DNA of 64,000 nucleotides from the NCBI GenBank assembly GCA_900539155.1, contig UQBE01000005.1, positions 13,248-77,247 on the forward strand. The letters are read 5' to 3'. Both the position numbers and the translations under genes were made by a program. Source of the stretch: an uncultured Porphyromonas sp. GTDB taxonomy: Bacteria > Bacteroidota > Bacteroidia > Bacteroidales > Porphyromonadaceae. Of the stretch, positions 1-8,741 are shown piece after piece; the stretch's first letter is position 1, and every line of letters starts with the position of its first letter. Under the pieces are notes generated by a model. The model saw only the letters and a program-made list of their open reading frames with translations, was not told where the DNA came from and made no database searches.

Positions 1-100
1 TGGCACTCTGGAGCGTGAGGCAGATAGCCTCCTGCCCGAGCATCTCTCCGAAGGTCTGCGGGCGATACTTACGAGCAGATACGATGAAGTTGTCACTCAT
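1..100 (-). CDS. dnaX: DNA polymerase III subunit gamma/tau, N-terminal fragment
   Basis: Only the first 33 codons lie in the window. The reverse-strand reading begins MSDNFIVSARKYRPQTF and continues GEMLGQEAICLTLQ, the well-known N-terminus of the clamp-loader ATPase DnaX, just ahead of its Walker A loop. The product loads the sliding clamp and tethers the replicative polymerase. The start codon overlaps the stop of the upstream permease gene through the 8-base sequence ATGAGTGA (93-100), so translation is probably coupled. The gene runs off the left edge. Family assignment is by sequence recognition of this short segment only. Confidence 0.8.
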   Translation of the reverse strand, partial: MSDNFIVSARKYRPQTFGEMLGQEAICLTLQSA

Positions 101-1379
101 GTTCCTCAGGTTTGTCTTCGTCTGTGAGCTTCTCGTCACGCTCTTCTCGCTCTGACTGAGTCAGCGCTGAGAGACCATTGCTCTGCACGATGCGAGAGAG
201 ACGCTCGAGAGACTTCGCCTCTTGGAGCTCCGTAGAGGCTGTCGGCTTGGCTTTTGAGCCAGGCACGAAGTCATGACGATAGAGATTGATAAAAAGTACG
301 ATGAGGGATAGAATCAGCGGTCCGAAGATAACGCCCCAGAATCCGAAAAGCGAGAGACCGATGAAGACGCCGAAGATGGTGATGAGTGGGTGAATGTTTG
401 CCATCTGCTTCTGTAGGAGCAGACGAGCGACGTTGTCCACACCACCGATAACTATGAAGCCGTAGACAGCTAGCAGTATGGCATTGAGCCAGTCCCCGTT
501 GATACCCATGACGACCGCTATGGGAATCCACACAATCATCGTACCTAGCACGGGGATGATGGTGGTGAAGGTCGTCAGCACGGCAAAGAGCAAAGCATTG
601 TCCACTCCGAAGATAAGGTACCCGATATAAGCGAAGACGCCCTGTACGAGTGCAAGGAGCGGGATGCCGATGGCATTGCTCTTGACGATGCTGATGGTCT
701 CGTTGGAGACAGTTTTCTTGTTTTTTTCCGTGAATGGCAGGAGTTCCTCGACGGCTGCCTCAAACTGGTCATATCCTCGTAGCATAAAGTATAGGAGGAA
801 GAGAATAACGAAGGCATTTAAGAAGAAGGATGACATCCCTTGGAGCAACCCTTTCACCAGATTTGTGGAGAAAGTGGTCAGTCGCTGGAGGTTATCGTTG
901 CTCCAAAGCTCAATGCCAAACCGGTCTTCCACATGCTTGATCATATCCTGCGCCTGGGTCGTCAGCACATTGAGCGACTCTGGGTCGAAAGAAGAGAAAA
1001 GGTCGATCAGCATCAAGACGATACCCAGCAGCGGTATGAGAAAGAAGAAGATAGCCTCCACCGTCAGTAGCGAGGCCGCCCAGTTACGTCCCCAGTGCTT
1101 ACGCTCTACGAGCCACCGCATCTGACCTCTCAAGAGGACATAGATGGTCAGCGCCCCCAGCACGCCACTCATATAGGGTAGCGCGTGCTTGCCAATGATG
1201 AATAGCAAGAGTAGGATGAGTACAATCAGCGATGTGCGTGGCGTCCAGAAGGTGACCTTATGGACGGGCTCACTAGGCTGCGCCTGTCCCCCTTTTGCAT
1301 CTGAGATGTTGAGTCGCTCATCACTCTCAGAGTTAAGCGAATGCGGATTGGAATGATTGGATGCGTCTAGCTGTGTCAT
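93..1379 (-). CDS. AI-2E family (PerM/DUF20) membrane permease
   Basis: 428-residue integral membrane protein. About 45 polar residues precede a hydrophobic region (LIVLILLLLFIIGKHALPY). Further hydrophobic segments are spread to about residue 370 and a polar acidic tail follows, the layout of the AI-2E/PerM transporter superfamily. The motif region around VQGVFAYIGYLIFG and the long loop near residues 135-175 also fit. Members export small molecules such as AI-2 or act in Na+/H+ antiport; the substrate here is unknown. The gene sits directly upstream of dnaX with an 8-base overlap and has a TAnnTTTG promoter about 30 bases upstream. It marks the left, ordinary-chromosome side of the island. 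Confidence 0.85.
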   Translation of the reverse strand: MTQLDASNHSNPHSLNSESDERLNISDAKGGQAQPSEPVHKVTFWTPRTSLIVLILLLLFIIGKHALPYMSGVLGALTIYVLLRGQMRWLVERKHWGRNWAASLLTVEAIFFFLIPLLGIVLMLIDLFSSFDPESLNVLTTQAQDMIKHVEDRFGIELWSNDNLQRLTTFSTNLVKGLLQGMSSFFLNAFVILFLLYFMLRGYDQFEAAVEELLPFTEKNKKTVSNETISIVKSNAIGIPLLALVQGVFAYIGYLIFGVDNALLFAVLTTFTTIIPVLGTMIVWIPIAVVMGINGDWLNAILLAVYGFIVIGGVDNVARLLLQKQMANIHPLITIFGVFIGLSLFGFWGVIFGPLILSLIVLFINLYRHDFVPGSKAKPTASTELQEAKSLERLSRIVQSNGLSALTQSEREERDEKLTDEDKPEEHE

Positions 1380-1407
1380 ACGGGGTAACCACTAAGTGTA
1401 TTGCATC

Positions 1408-1415
1408 CAAAGGTA
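1408..1415 (-). promoter_or_regulatory. Bacteroidetes -7 box (TACCTTTG) for perM-dnaX
   Basis: Reverse-strand TACCTTTG matches the TAnnTTTG element of the Bacteroidetes primary sigma factor. It lies about 29 bases ahead of the permease start, giving a short leader. No strong -33 TTG was picked out. Confidence 0.55.
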
Positions 1416-1455
1416 CGAAAATTAGACTATCCACAAGAACTCCCAGCGACACCCG

Positions 1456-1560
1456 CAGGGCCGACGCATTATGATCGCTCTGTCAGGAACTACACATGAG
1501 CGACCAGCGAGGAGTAGAGAGGTCGATGAGTTCATTATAATATAATGCGTCAGCCCTGGG
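1456..1560. repeat. Short MITE-like inverted-repeat element, copy A
   Basis: About 105 bp bounded by 17-bp terminal inverted repeats, CAGGGCCGACGCATTAT (1456-1472) and ATAATGCGTCAGCCCTG (1542-1558), matching at 16 of 17 positions. Its reverse complement aligns with 28939-29066: shared internal segments include CTCGCTGGTCGCT and CTCATC(G/T)ACCTCTC. No coding capacity is seen. The right end directly abuts the 389-bp duplicated block. The remaining gap bases 1416-1455 hold nothing recognised. Confidence 0.65.
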
Positions 1561-1947
1561 ATGCAAAGATAGTGCTTCGGCTATGCCATATTAAAGCTCA
1601 TCTTTCTTTATCTCACGATTATTTGTCTTTCGTCGGGCACGTCTTGGGTATCTGAACGGAGTTTGGCACGGCGATTCTCTATTGAGAGGCTGTGGCGTAT
1701 CACCACATTGCGGGCTTCCACTTCGCCTGCAAGACGAAGATAGCGGGAATATCCCTGAGATGTGTTACCACCTTTGGCAAAACCTTCTGCCTCCTGTATT
1801 AAATGTTGTACTTCGTGAAGCAACACGCCTTCAATCTGTTGGTCGAAGGGTGCATTGGGGGTTCCGATTGTCACCACCATACCATAATTGATGGGGTCAA
1901 AGTAGCCTAACGTGCCTCCTCTCGAAGTGTAAGAAGAGAACAATCTT
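1559..1947. repeat. 389-bp direct repeat, left copy
   Basis: Aligns without any gap to 12630-13018 (constant offset 11071). I count only about five mismatches, two near 1597-1598, two near 1909-1912 and one near 1935. It carries the 3' end of the polyvalent HExxH protein gene plus the reverse-strand TATCTTTG promoter element at 1564-1571. Identity stops abruptly at the IS element on the right and at the MITE on the left. Confidence 0.9.
1608..1947 (-). pseudogene. Truncated polyvalent HExxH (metallopeptidase-like) protein, 3' remnant
   Basis: The reading frame from RLFSSYTSRGGTLGYF to the stop is nearly identical to residues about 99-210 of the intact gene at 12679-13311, including the LLHEVQH metal-binding motif. 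The 5' half is missing. Upstream of 1947 the frame runs into the end of the IS1634-like element, which supplies an unrelated N-terminus if the open frame is extended to 2120. No start or promoter of its own is seen, so it is a dead 3' fragment left by duplication and IS activity. Confidence 0.8.
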
Positions 1948-4052
1948 CGCCCAAGTTTCACGGCAAAAATGAATTTCGGGGCATTTTGCAGCGAAACTAG
2001 ATGAGGCGAGAGTCGTAACTGATTGAGTGTCAAAGGGGGCTTTTGGCGAGTGAGGCGGATCCCGATTTGTAGGACACTTTTGGGTGAAATATTTGTCGTT
2101 ACTTTGCGCCATGCACGCAAATGTTCAGACCCGTTTCAACCCAGCCATCGGCGAGAAGGCTCCTTACTATCGACTGAAGGAGTCTTATCGTGATGTGCGG
2201 GGAAATGTCCATTCGCTGATCTTGCTCAACGTCGGCTTTGACCCCTCCATTGATGCCCTGCAGGCTAAGAAGATAGCTCGTGCACTAACGAATAGGTTTG
2301 AGAATCGCCACGCCACGACGCTCTTCTCCGAACGGCTCAATGAGTTGACTGAGCACGAACAAGCTAAGGCTGACGAGTGGTGGAATAGGATGATTCAGGA
2401 GGGCGGCATAGACCGCTTTGACAAAAGGGAGCAGGCTGCTCGCAAGGAGGCGGAGCACTACATTGACCTGAACACCGCCAAGCACACCGATGCCCGCAAT
2501 GTGGGTGCTGAGTGGCTTTGCAAGCAAACGATCGATAAGCTAGAGCTGGAGAGCTTTTTGAAGCGTCAAGGTTGGTCCGAGCAGTCCATCCACACCGCTC
2601 TCTCGGCACTGATCGTTCGCACTGTCTACGCCACCTCGGAGCACGCCTCTTACTTCACCATGCGTGACAATTCGGCGGCTGCTGAGCTTTACTCAGGTCG
2701 CCCTGATTGGCTTCCAGGCAGGAATGCACTCTACACGATTACTGACCAACTCTTTGCCCTCAAGGAGCAACTCGAGCAGCATCTCTGTATGATGACTGAC
2801 CACCTCTTTAATATAGACAATAAGCTGATGCTGTTTGACTTGACTAACTTCTATTTTGAGGGAAGCAAGCGCAACAGCCAGAAGAGCAAGTTTGGTCGCT
2901 CCAAGGAAAAACGTTCCGACTGCAAGATCCTTGTCTTGGCGCTGTGCATCAACAAAGAGGGCTTCATACGCTACTCTTCGATCCTCGAGGGCAATACGGC
3001 TGATCCGAAGTCTTTGCCCGATATGATTGAGAGCTTGGCTCAGAAAAGCCCTGCCAGAAAGGAAAAGACGCTGATCGTCATGGATGCGGGCATTGCCACT
3101 GAGGAGAACCTAACGAAGATCAAAGCGAAGGGCTACAACTACCTCTGCGTCTCGCGTACGAGGCTGAAGGAGTACACCCTCCGAGAGGACCACAAGTGTG
3201 TCGTCGTGCAGGACTCCAGCAAGCGAGAAATAAAGCTTCGTGAGGTGCACACAGCTCCCGATGAGGACTATTTTCTAGAGATTACCTCCCCCTCAAAAGC
3301 GATGACCGAAGCCTCTATGAACAGGCAATGGCACAGTCGTTTTGAAGCTGAGTTGGTCAAGATCAACGAGGCGATCAAGAAGAAGGGCGGCACGAAGAAG
3401 TACGAAAGGGTCGTGGAGCGAACAGGCAGAGCCATAGAGCGTTATCCGTCGATTGCACGCTACTACGAGATAAACTACATTCGCAGTGAGGAGAAGCCCC
3501 TAGAGATGCAAGAGGTGGCTTGGAAGATCAAAGACCTCTCCAAGGTAGAGGGCGGTCACGGCGTTTACTTCCTGCGCACCAACGTCCGTACACTAGACGA
3601 GCGCACTACTTGGGACTATTACAACTTGATCCGAGAGATAGAGTGCACGAATCGTCAGCTCAAGACGGACCTACACTTGCGCCCGCTCTTTCACCAGACG
3701 GATCAGCGCAGCGATGCCCATCTTTTCTTTGGCCTGCTCGCTTACTGGGTTGTCAACACCATACGCTGTGGGCTCAAGGCGCAGGGTGAGAACTGCTACT
3801 GGCGAGAGATCGTGCGACGTATGTCGACGCAGAAGTTGGTCACCACCGAAGGCGTCAATCCGCTGGGCGAAAAGGTCGAAATGCGACAATGTAGCAAGCC
3901 CTCGAAACAGGCCTCCGAGATCTACCAAAAGCTAGGTTTACGAGAAGCCCCCTTTCAGGAAAATCAAAATCTGTAGGACACAAAGTTCATAACCCAAACG
4001 CTCTCGCCCGCACCCAGCAACCATTACACGCTTTTCCCTGTGAAACTTGGGT
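1948..4052 (+). mobile_element. IS1634-like (IS4-superfamily) insertion sequence
   Basis: Carries one transposase gene and has inverted ends: CCCAAGTTTCAC at 1950-1961 and its complement GTGAAACTTGGG at 4040-4051. The homology extends inward with A-rich bases (about 2.1 kb in total). An internal TGTAGGACAC motif appears near both ends (2069-2078 and about 3973). A possible 3-bp TCG flank is present on both sides, but the left flank is the duplicated block and the right flank is a different gene. The element therefore does not simply interrupt one gene; a rearrangement has happened at one edge. The family assignment comes from the transposase. Confidence 0.75.
2111..3976 (+). CDS. IS1634-family DDE transposase
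   Basis: About 621 residues from the ATG at 2111 (MHANVQTRF); an upstream GTG at 2084 would add nine residues and seems less likely. The DDE residues are recognisable in LMLFDLTNFYFEG, then LIVMDAGIATEENL, then the long C-terminal block with REIECTNRQLKTDL and the YWVVNTIRCGLKAQG stretch typical of IS1634/IS4 enzymes. It catalyses cut-and-paste movement of the surrounding element. The reading frame is complete, so the element could be active. It occupies almost the whole IS and points away from the perM-dnaX unit. Confidence 0.85.
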   Translation: MHANVQTRFNPAIGEKAPYYRLKESYRDVRGNVHSLILLNVGFDPSIDALQAKKIARALTNRFENRHATTLFSERLNELTEHEQAKADEWWNRMIQEGGIDRFDKREQAARKEAEHYIDLNTAKHTDARNVGAEWLCKQTIDKLELESFLKRQGWSEQSIHTALSALIVRTVYATSEHASYFTMRDNSAAAELYSGRPDWLPGRNALYTITDQLFALKEQLEQHLCMMTDHLFNIDNKLMLFDLTNFYFEGSKRNSQKSKFGRSKEKRSDCKILVLALCINKEGFIRYSSILEGNTADPKSLPDMIESLAQKSPARKEKTLIVMDAGIATEENLTKIKAKGYNYLCVSRTRLKEYTLREDHKCVVVQDSSKREIKLREVHTAPDEDYFLEITSPSKAMTEASMNRQWHSRFEAELVKINEAIKKKGGTKKYERVVERTGRAIERYPSIARYYEINYIRSEEKPLEMQEVAWKIKDLSKVEGGHGVYFLRTNVRTLDERTTWDYYNLIREIECTNRQLKTDLHLRPLFHQTDQRSDAHLFFGLLAYWVVNTIRCGLKAQGENCYWREIVRRMSTQKLVTTEGVNPLGEKVEMRQCSKPSKQASEIYQKLGLREAPFQENQNL

Positions 4053-4250
4053 CGAGGAGCAGCTGTTCTCTACGGAAACATAGTCATATTTGGGGTCAAT
4101 AGAAAGACCGTCACGAACAAACACCTCCTTATAATAGAATGCTTCGAGGAAACCTCTTGCATCTGATGTGGGTTCATCCCTACCAAGGTTATGTATGGCT
4201 ACTACCATGCATACAAGAACCATAAGAGGAATAACAAAAAGTTTTTTTCA
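4052..4250 (-). pseudogene. Truncated and frameshifted small secreted/lipoprotein-like gene
   Basis: Reverse-strand codons read MVLVCMVVAIHNLGRD and continue EPTSDARGFLEAFYYK until the IS end at 4052 cuts the frame. Upstream lies ATG followed by seven A residues (about 4241-4250). With six A residues the frame would read MKKLFVIPLMVLVCMVVA, a convincing signal peptide fused in frame to the rest. The gene is therefore both 3'-truncated by the IS and carries a one-base homopolymer insertion, although sequencing error or slippage is possible. It follows the phosphoesterase gene by a few bases as the last gene of that operon. Family unknown. Confidence 0.55.
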
Positions 4251-4254
4251 TGGC

Positions 4255-5034
4255 CTATAGTTCGTTGTGAGTTGGTAATTCCTTCAATTCGTTGATATTG
4301 AGTAAATGAAAAAACGTACCATTATGCTCGTAAGTAGCAGATTGATGGTAGTGGCCATAGTACCAGTAGCGGAGAGGATGGCCATATTTCGATAGCCACT
4401 CATATACTTTGTTAAGTCCCTCACGCTCTCGTCTTACATCTTCTGCTAGGTTCTTGTCGTTAGCGCAGAAGTATTCAAAGTCACCTTTGGTATGTGGTGG
4501 GCAAAAAGATGGCGCAGGATGTGTAATAACAGCGTCAATACGCACAGACTCATCTTCCAGCACTTGAAGTTCCTCTAATTTGAAAACAAAAGGCTCATCA
4601 GTCCACCATAAAGGCATCTTTCCTTTCTCTTGGATAGACATCATAGATATGCGGAAGTTCCTATCCTGCGAAACAGCACCTCCAATGCATAGTATGTTAT
4701 GGCCAGCTGTATGTACGATGGTATAGTCTGGAAGCGTCTTCATATACGGATAGTCTATCAACTCTTTCTCAAAGTAGATAGGGTCATCATGATTGCCACG
4801 TAACATCAGTAGTAAAACATTGGCCTTTGCCAACTTCTTATGCAACTTCCGCTTGTAGAGGTTATCGTAGTAACCGATACGGCAGAAACCAAAACCGCAG
4901 TCCCCTGCTACAATCACAGTGGCATCAGTTATCTGGCGCCGATCTATGTCATAGACCAACGTCTCAAAATCCCCATGTATGTCACCGCAGACAATCACGT
5001 TGTCGGGATGGTCGGAAAGGTCTAGATACTGCAT
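4255..5034 (-). CDS. Calcineurin-like metallophosphoesterase
   Basis: 259 residues with the full metallophosphatase motif series: VCGDIHGDFETL near residues 15-26, VAGDCGFG, LMLRGNHDDP and the late YWYYGHYHQS (GHxH). These coordinate two metal ions for phosphoester hydrolysis. The substrate could be a nucleotide, a protein phosphate or nucleic acid ends. The gene lies 14 bases downstream of the DUF262-DUF1524 gene and on the same strand, so it is probably the terminal working enzyme of that operon; its role there is inferred. It is more AT-rich than the flanking core genes. Confidence 0.85.
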   Translation of the reverse strand: MQYLDLSDHPDNVIVCGDIHGDFETLVYDIDRRQITDATVIVAGDCGFGFCRIGYYDNLYKRKLHKKLAKANVLLLMLRGNHDDPIYFEKELIDYPYMKTLPDYTIVHTAGHNILCIGGAVSQDRNFRISMMSIQEKGKMPLWWTDEPFVFKLEELQVLEDESVRIDAVITHPAPSFCPPHTKGDFEYFCANDKNLAEDVRREREGLNKVYEWLSKYGHPLRYWYYGHYHQSATYEHNGTFFHLLNINELKELPTHNEL

Positions 5035-5048
5035 ACCATCTTATACAT

Positions 5049-6917
5049 TTATTGATTGTCACAACTTTGATTTAGGCTCGTACAATTCCAAGGTCGATCG
5101 TTTGCATCAATATTGTAACTATCGGCCAAAAGGTCGAGCATCATGTTTTTGTGCTCGTCAGACACTTTCCTTGACCAACAACCAGATTGTCTAGCCATAA
5201 GATACATGTGATACATTTTTAGGCTTTGCAGTGAATAACGATTTACTTGATCTTCTACGCGAGCAAACTTCACATGAACAGGATCGTTACCTTGTGTAGA
5301 GTTGAACGATTGGGATATCAGAGCCAGATTGCCAAACGAGTGAATCGGATGTATGTCTTCGTCATCTCTTTTGGCCCACTTGTCATTGTTGCTTTCTTCT
5401 TGTGGGTGAAGATGCTCTACAGAGTTGTTGGAGCGGAAGCGGTAGTCGTGAACAGGTTTTATATTATCTGCCAGTCTTTCGAATACGCTTTCCGCTTTTT
5501 CCCACAGTAAGTATTCCAGTCGCCAAAACAGGTAATGGTTGCCTCGGACAATATGATAACTCAAAGCCTTATCTATATTGCCTGTTGGCCACGGATGGAT
5601 TTGGGTGTCGTAATATCTCAGCCAAATCAAGATATTGTTTGATGATGGCTCTTGATTGCACGTTGATACATATTTGAGGTATGCCACCAGCCATCTGGAA
5701 TAAGAGGTGGAAACATCCATCATGGCCAAATATTGCTCAAGGGCATCATGATTGCTCCGTTGCTTGTCGGTAGATGTGAAGAGAAGCCTATAGTCGAAAC
5801 GATTTTGCTCTGAGTAGCTCTTGCGAATCACATACAAATCGAGCAGAAGACGTACTTGAAGCAGGGTTTCAAAGAATTTGGTCGCGTCAGGTTTCTCTTT
5901 TTTGAAGGTTTCAGTCAGTTTGTCTGTACGGAAACTGATATTGTAGCCCATATAGCTTAGTGTTACCAGCAACAATTCGGGAAAGTTGATGATACTTGCC
6001 TCTTTGTCGAAACGACTGTTTTGGAATTTGTATTCCTTAATGGGTGTAAGGGCTATGGTAGTAGCATCATCACTGGTTGTGGCATGAGCCATATCACAAT
6101 ATTCAAAGGCAGCGGAACAATTCCCGTTTTTGCAACACTCAATTGCTTCACGGTATCTTTCAATGCGCTGTTTGTCATCTTCTTCGCTTGCAGTGATAAG
6201 TTTCTTGTCCATGGTAGCCACAGCATTCCATATGCGCGTGTAGAATGGCTTGTTTTCCATAGGCTGACGTAGCAATTCCACTTTCAGAATTTCATGTTGT
6301 TCCAGACTCTTTCCTGTTGAGTTCATGGCCTCAAAATAGCGATTCAGAGAGTCTGGCACAGTCTGGTAGTGTTCTGGGAGAATGCTGTTGAAGATAGTCA
6401 GATCTGCAAACACAACTCTCGCAAAGCGGAGCTTCTCATCGTCATCAGGTATCTCATTATTGAGTTTAGCCGAGATGGCACACAAGGCCTCGTCCATTTT
6501 CTTGTTAGTATAACGAGAGATGGCATGAGAGTCTACGCTTGCAATTTGACTCAAATATTTCTCGTCATCATCACGCCCTACAAACTTTAACCTTGCTCCG
6601 CCCTGAACAAAACGTCTCCAGTCATCAGAAAACTTTTGTTGGCAGATACCAATCAACATTAGCATGGTAAAACGTTGTTGGCCGTCAATCAGTTCATACG
6701 TGCCATTATTCCTCACTGTGGTTATCATGCCAATATAATATGGAGTTCCTGATTTGTAGCGATAATGCTCAATCAAGTCATCCATGAGTTGGTTCACCTC
6801 TTTCAATCCCCATACGAACAAGCGTTGATAAAGAGGTATGGCAAATGAAATATTGTTGTTGACAATATCTTGCGGTGTGAGTTTGCCTATCGGTGTGAGT
6901 TTACCAATCGAATTCAT
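5049..6917 (-). CDS. DUF262 and DUF1524 (HNH-type) protein, GmrSD-like
   Basis: 622 residues. The N-terminal DUF262 domain shows IPLYQRLFVW (residues 28-36) and LIDGQQRFTML with DGQQR at 78-82, the nucleotide-binding/hydrolysis signature of the family. The C-terminus carries the DUF1524 nuclease motif EHLHPQ (from about 501), followed by HSFGNLALIS and FNS, as in GmrSD, BrxU and SspE-type restriction proteins. The protein is thus a complete NTP-dependent nuclease candidate. The N-terminus has a short tandem duplication (SIGKLTP then IGKLTP). Its start overlaps the end of the upstream DUF262 gene by 17 bases, implying coupled translation and a working pair. Confidence 0.85.
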   Translation of the reverse strand: MNSIGKLTPIGKLTPQDIVNNNISFAIPLYQRLFVWGLKEVNQLMDDLIEHYRYKSGTPYYIGMITTVRNNGTYELIDGQQRFTMLMLIGICQQKFSDDWRRFVQGGARLKFVGRDDDEKYLSQIASVDSHAISRYTNKKMDEALCAISAKLNNEIPDDDEKLRFARVVFADLTIFNSILPEHYQTVPDSLNRYFEAMNSTGKSLEQHEILKVELLRQPMENKPFYTRIWNAVATMDKKLITASEEDDKQRIERYREAIECCKNGNCSAAFEYCDMAHATTSDDATTIALTPIKEYKFQNSRFDKEASIINFPELLLVTLSYMGYNISFRTDKLTETFKKEKPDATKFFETLLQVRLLLDLYVIRKSYSEQNRFDYRLLFTSTDKQRSNHDALEQYLAMMDVSTSYSRWLVAYLKYVSTCNQEPSSNNILIWLRYYDTQIHPWPTGNIDKALSYHIVRGNHYLFWRLEYLLWEKAESVFERLADNIKPVHDYRFRSNNSVEHLHPQEESNNDKWAKRDDEDIHPIHSFGNLALISQSFNSTQGNDPVHVKFARVEDQVNRYSLQSLKMYHMYLMARQSGCWSRKVSDEHKNMMLDLLADSYNIDANDRPWNCTSLNQSCDNQ

Positions 6918-8730
6918 CTTCTATGCGTTTTGAGATTTCTTTATCTGAGACTGCTGGAATTGCTTTGAACAGATTTTTGAGAGAATTGAAGAATGCTGAA
7001 TGTACAGGTCTTACGTCCTCCTGCATTTCATACACACATGGTACAATACGTTCCAGTGCTTCAGCAAGAAAGAACGTGGGCGAAGAGGATTGCTCAACCA
7101 TCATAATTATCTCACTGTTTTGGGCATATTCCCTCACGCTGACCGTAGTGGCACGCGGTGTGGAATAACGATGTTTGGCCATATAAGAGCAGATGCAGAA
7201 CAAAGCCTCTGTCAGGTATGCTCGTCCAAATTTGAGATAATATCCAAATAGCAGACTCTCGATGACACTGGCATATCTGGCATGTGCTCCCCAATTCAGG
7301 TGTCTATCCAGTAACTCGACAATCTTCGTTTGCCGAAAGTCCTCATAGGAATGGACAAAATTTTCGGCATAAGCAAAGAAGTGGCTCCCGCCCTGAATCT
7401 TTTCGTTGAAAACAAACGATTCGCCAAACGGAGGTATGCCTATCATTACCGGAGCTGCCTGGTATTCCTTTTGTACGTGCCTGTAAGCATCTTCGTCTGC
7501 AAAATTTCTCCGCATCCAATGACGCAGGCGGAATAGATGTACCGCGAGGGTCTGGTTGAGATTGTTTTCTTTGCCTGAACCATCTTGCTCTTGTGTCATT
7601 GCATTCCATTTCTCTGCGAGGTGCATAGCCTGCTCCTCGATATGTATGTAGCGTAAATGGTGAGCTTTGAGAAGGTCAAAATCTGACAAGGGTACGCCAC
7701 GTGAGTTCTGCGCCGAAAAGAAAGTGTAGGCTAAATCCATATTGTTGCCAGTGAGAATTAGCACCGCAAACGACAACTTTTCGAGCATCGTCTTGGCAAA
7801 ATCTTGAGGCTCTTTTTCACGAGCGACAAGTGTTTTGATGACGTATTTTGCATTAGACACATGCTTCGTAGACTCATGAGAGAAGAATGAATGTTTCATC
7901 AACGGCAACTGACCGGTTGCCCCCAAAGCCCTTATCATCAGGCTTAGTGTGACCAAACGTTGTTGGCCGTCAATAATATCATAAACATAAGGCTTGTCGG
8001 GAGTTGTGTCCTGATGGTAATGCAGGATAATGGTTCCCAAATGGTAGTCGTTTTGTAAACGTGAGGATTTAATGGCATGCCATAAAGTGACTATATCGTT
8101 ATTCTCCCAACAATAGTCTCTTTGATAGTCAGGCAATGCCAAATTCCAATTCATCAACTCGCCAAGATGCATAGAGAATGCGGAAACGCCATCTTCAGAT
8201 GTGTCTGAATAAGGAGTTTCATCAAATGTTTCTTTTATGTTGTACGGAGCCTCCAAACTTTCCACTTCAGGTTGTGAAAGAAAATCCATTATCAAGGGTA
8301 AGAAGTATGTCTCTAACCGTTTGAGGTTTGCAACGAGTGCATCTAAATCTGGAGTGTCAACAGACAGACGCGCATATGGAAGGTTTGTAAAACCGTTCCA
8401 ATTCCACGATAGCCATTCGATGTCTTCTTTGCCAACAGTTTTGTTTTTCAGGAACCGGGCCAATCGTCTTATTCTTCCTTCACTTTCGGTTTGGGGCTCA
8501 AAATGCAAAAGTACATAGCCGTCCCTCCATGTGCCATTACTATGATACTCATAGTGAACTTCTTCATCATGAGCATCATTATCAGGGGCGTAGCCAGCAG
8601 AGAATCGTATATGGCGCGAACTTTGCCACGAACCTCCGGGAGCATGAATGCCGGAGACCCTAGCGTTTAGACCACTCCGTGTCAAAGCTGCGTTTAGTTC
8701 TTCTTTATTGTTTTGAATCCAATATGCCAT
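6901..8730 (-). CDS. DUF262 protein with unusual N-terminal extension, no visible HNH motif
   Basis: 609 residues. The first roughly 185 residues are unassigned and precede a DUF262 domain with LPDYQRDYCW (199-208) and IIDGQQRLVTL (DGQQR at 254-258). The rest is mostly helical and I see no EHIxPQ/FGNL nuclease motif, in contrast with its partner. It may be the sensor or NTPase half of a two-subunit system. The short GSWQSSRHIRF/HYEYHSNGTW N-terminal region looks like a small beta-rich domain of unknown kind and could read DNA modification or bind a partner. It starts 11 bases after the exonuclease gene and overlaps the next DUF262 gene. Confidence 0.8.
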   Translation of the reverse strand: MAYWIQNNKEELNAALTRSGLNARVSGIHAPGGSWQSSRHIRFSAGYAPDNDAHDEEVHYEYHSNGTWRDGYVLLHFEPQTESEGRIRRLARFLKNKTVGKEDIEWLSWNWNGFTNLPYARLSVDTPDLDALVANLKRLETYFLPLIMDFLSQPEVESLEAPYNIKETFDETPYSDTSEDGVSAFSMHLGELMNWNLALPDYQRDYCWENNDIVTLWHAIKSSRLQNDYHLGTIILHYHQDTTPDKPYVYDIIDGQQRLVTLSLMIRALGATGQLPLMKHSFFSHESTKHVSNAKYVIKTLVAREKEPQDFAKTMLEKLSFAVLILTGNNMDLAYTFFSAQNSRGVPLSDFDLLKAHHLRYIHIEEQAMHLAEKWNAMTQEQDGSGKENNLNQTLAVHLFRLRHWMRRNFADEDAYRHVQKEYQAAPVMIGIPPFGESFVFNEKIQGGSHFFAYAENFVHSYEDFRQTKIVELLDRHLNWGAHARYASVIESLLFGYYLKFGRAYLTEALFCICSYMAKHRYSTPRATTVSVREYAQNSEIIMMVEQSSSPTFFLAEALERIVPCVYEMQEDVRPVHSAFFNSLKNLFKAIPAVSDKEISKRIEDEFDW

Positions 8731-8741
8731 CGCCGTATCCT

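Noticed and set aside
1897..2112. Reverse-strand frames crossing the left IS end, including the N-terminal half of the 1608-2120 frame
   Set aside because: They are readings of IS end sequence; only the part matching the intact HExxH gene is a true remnant.
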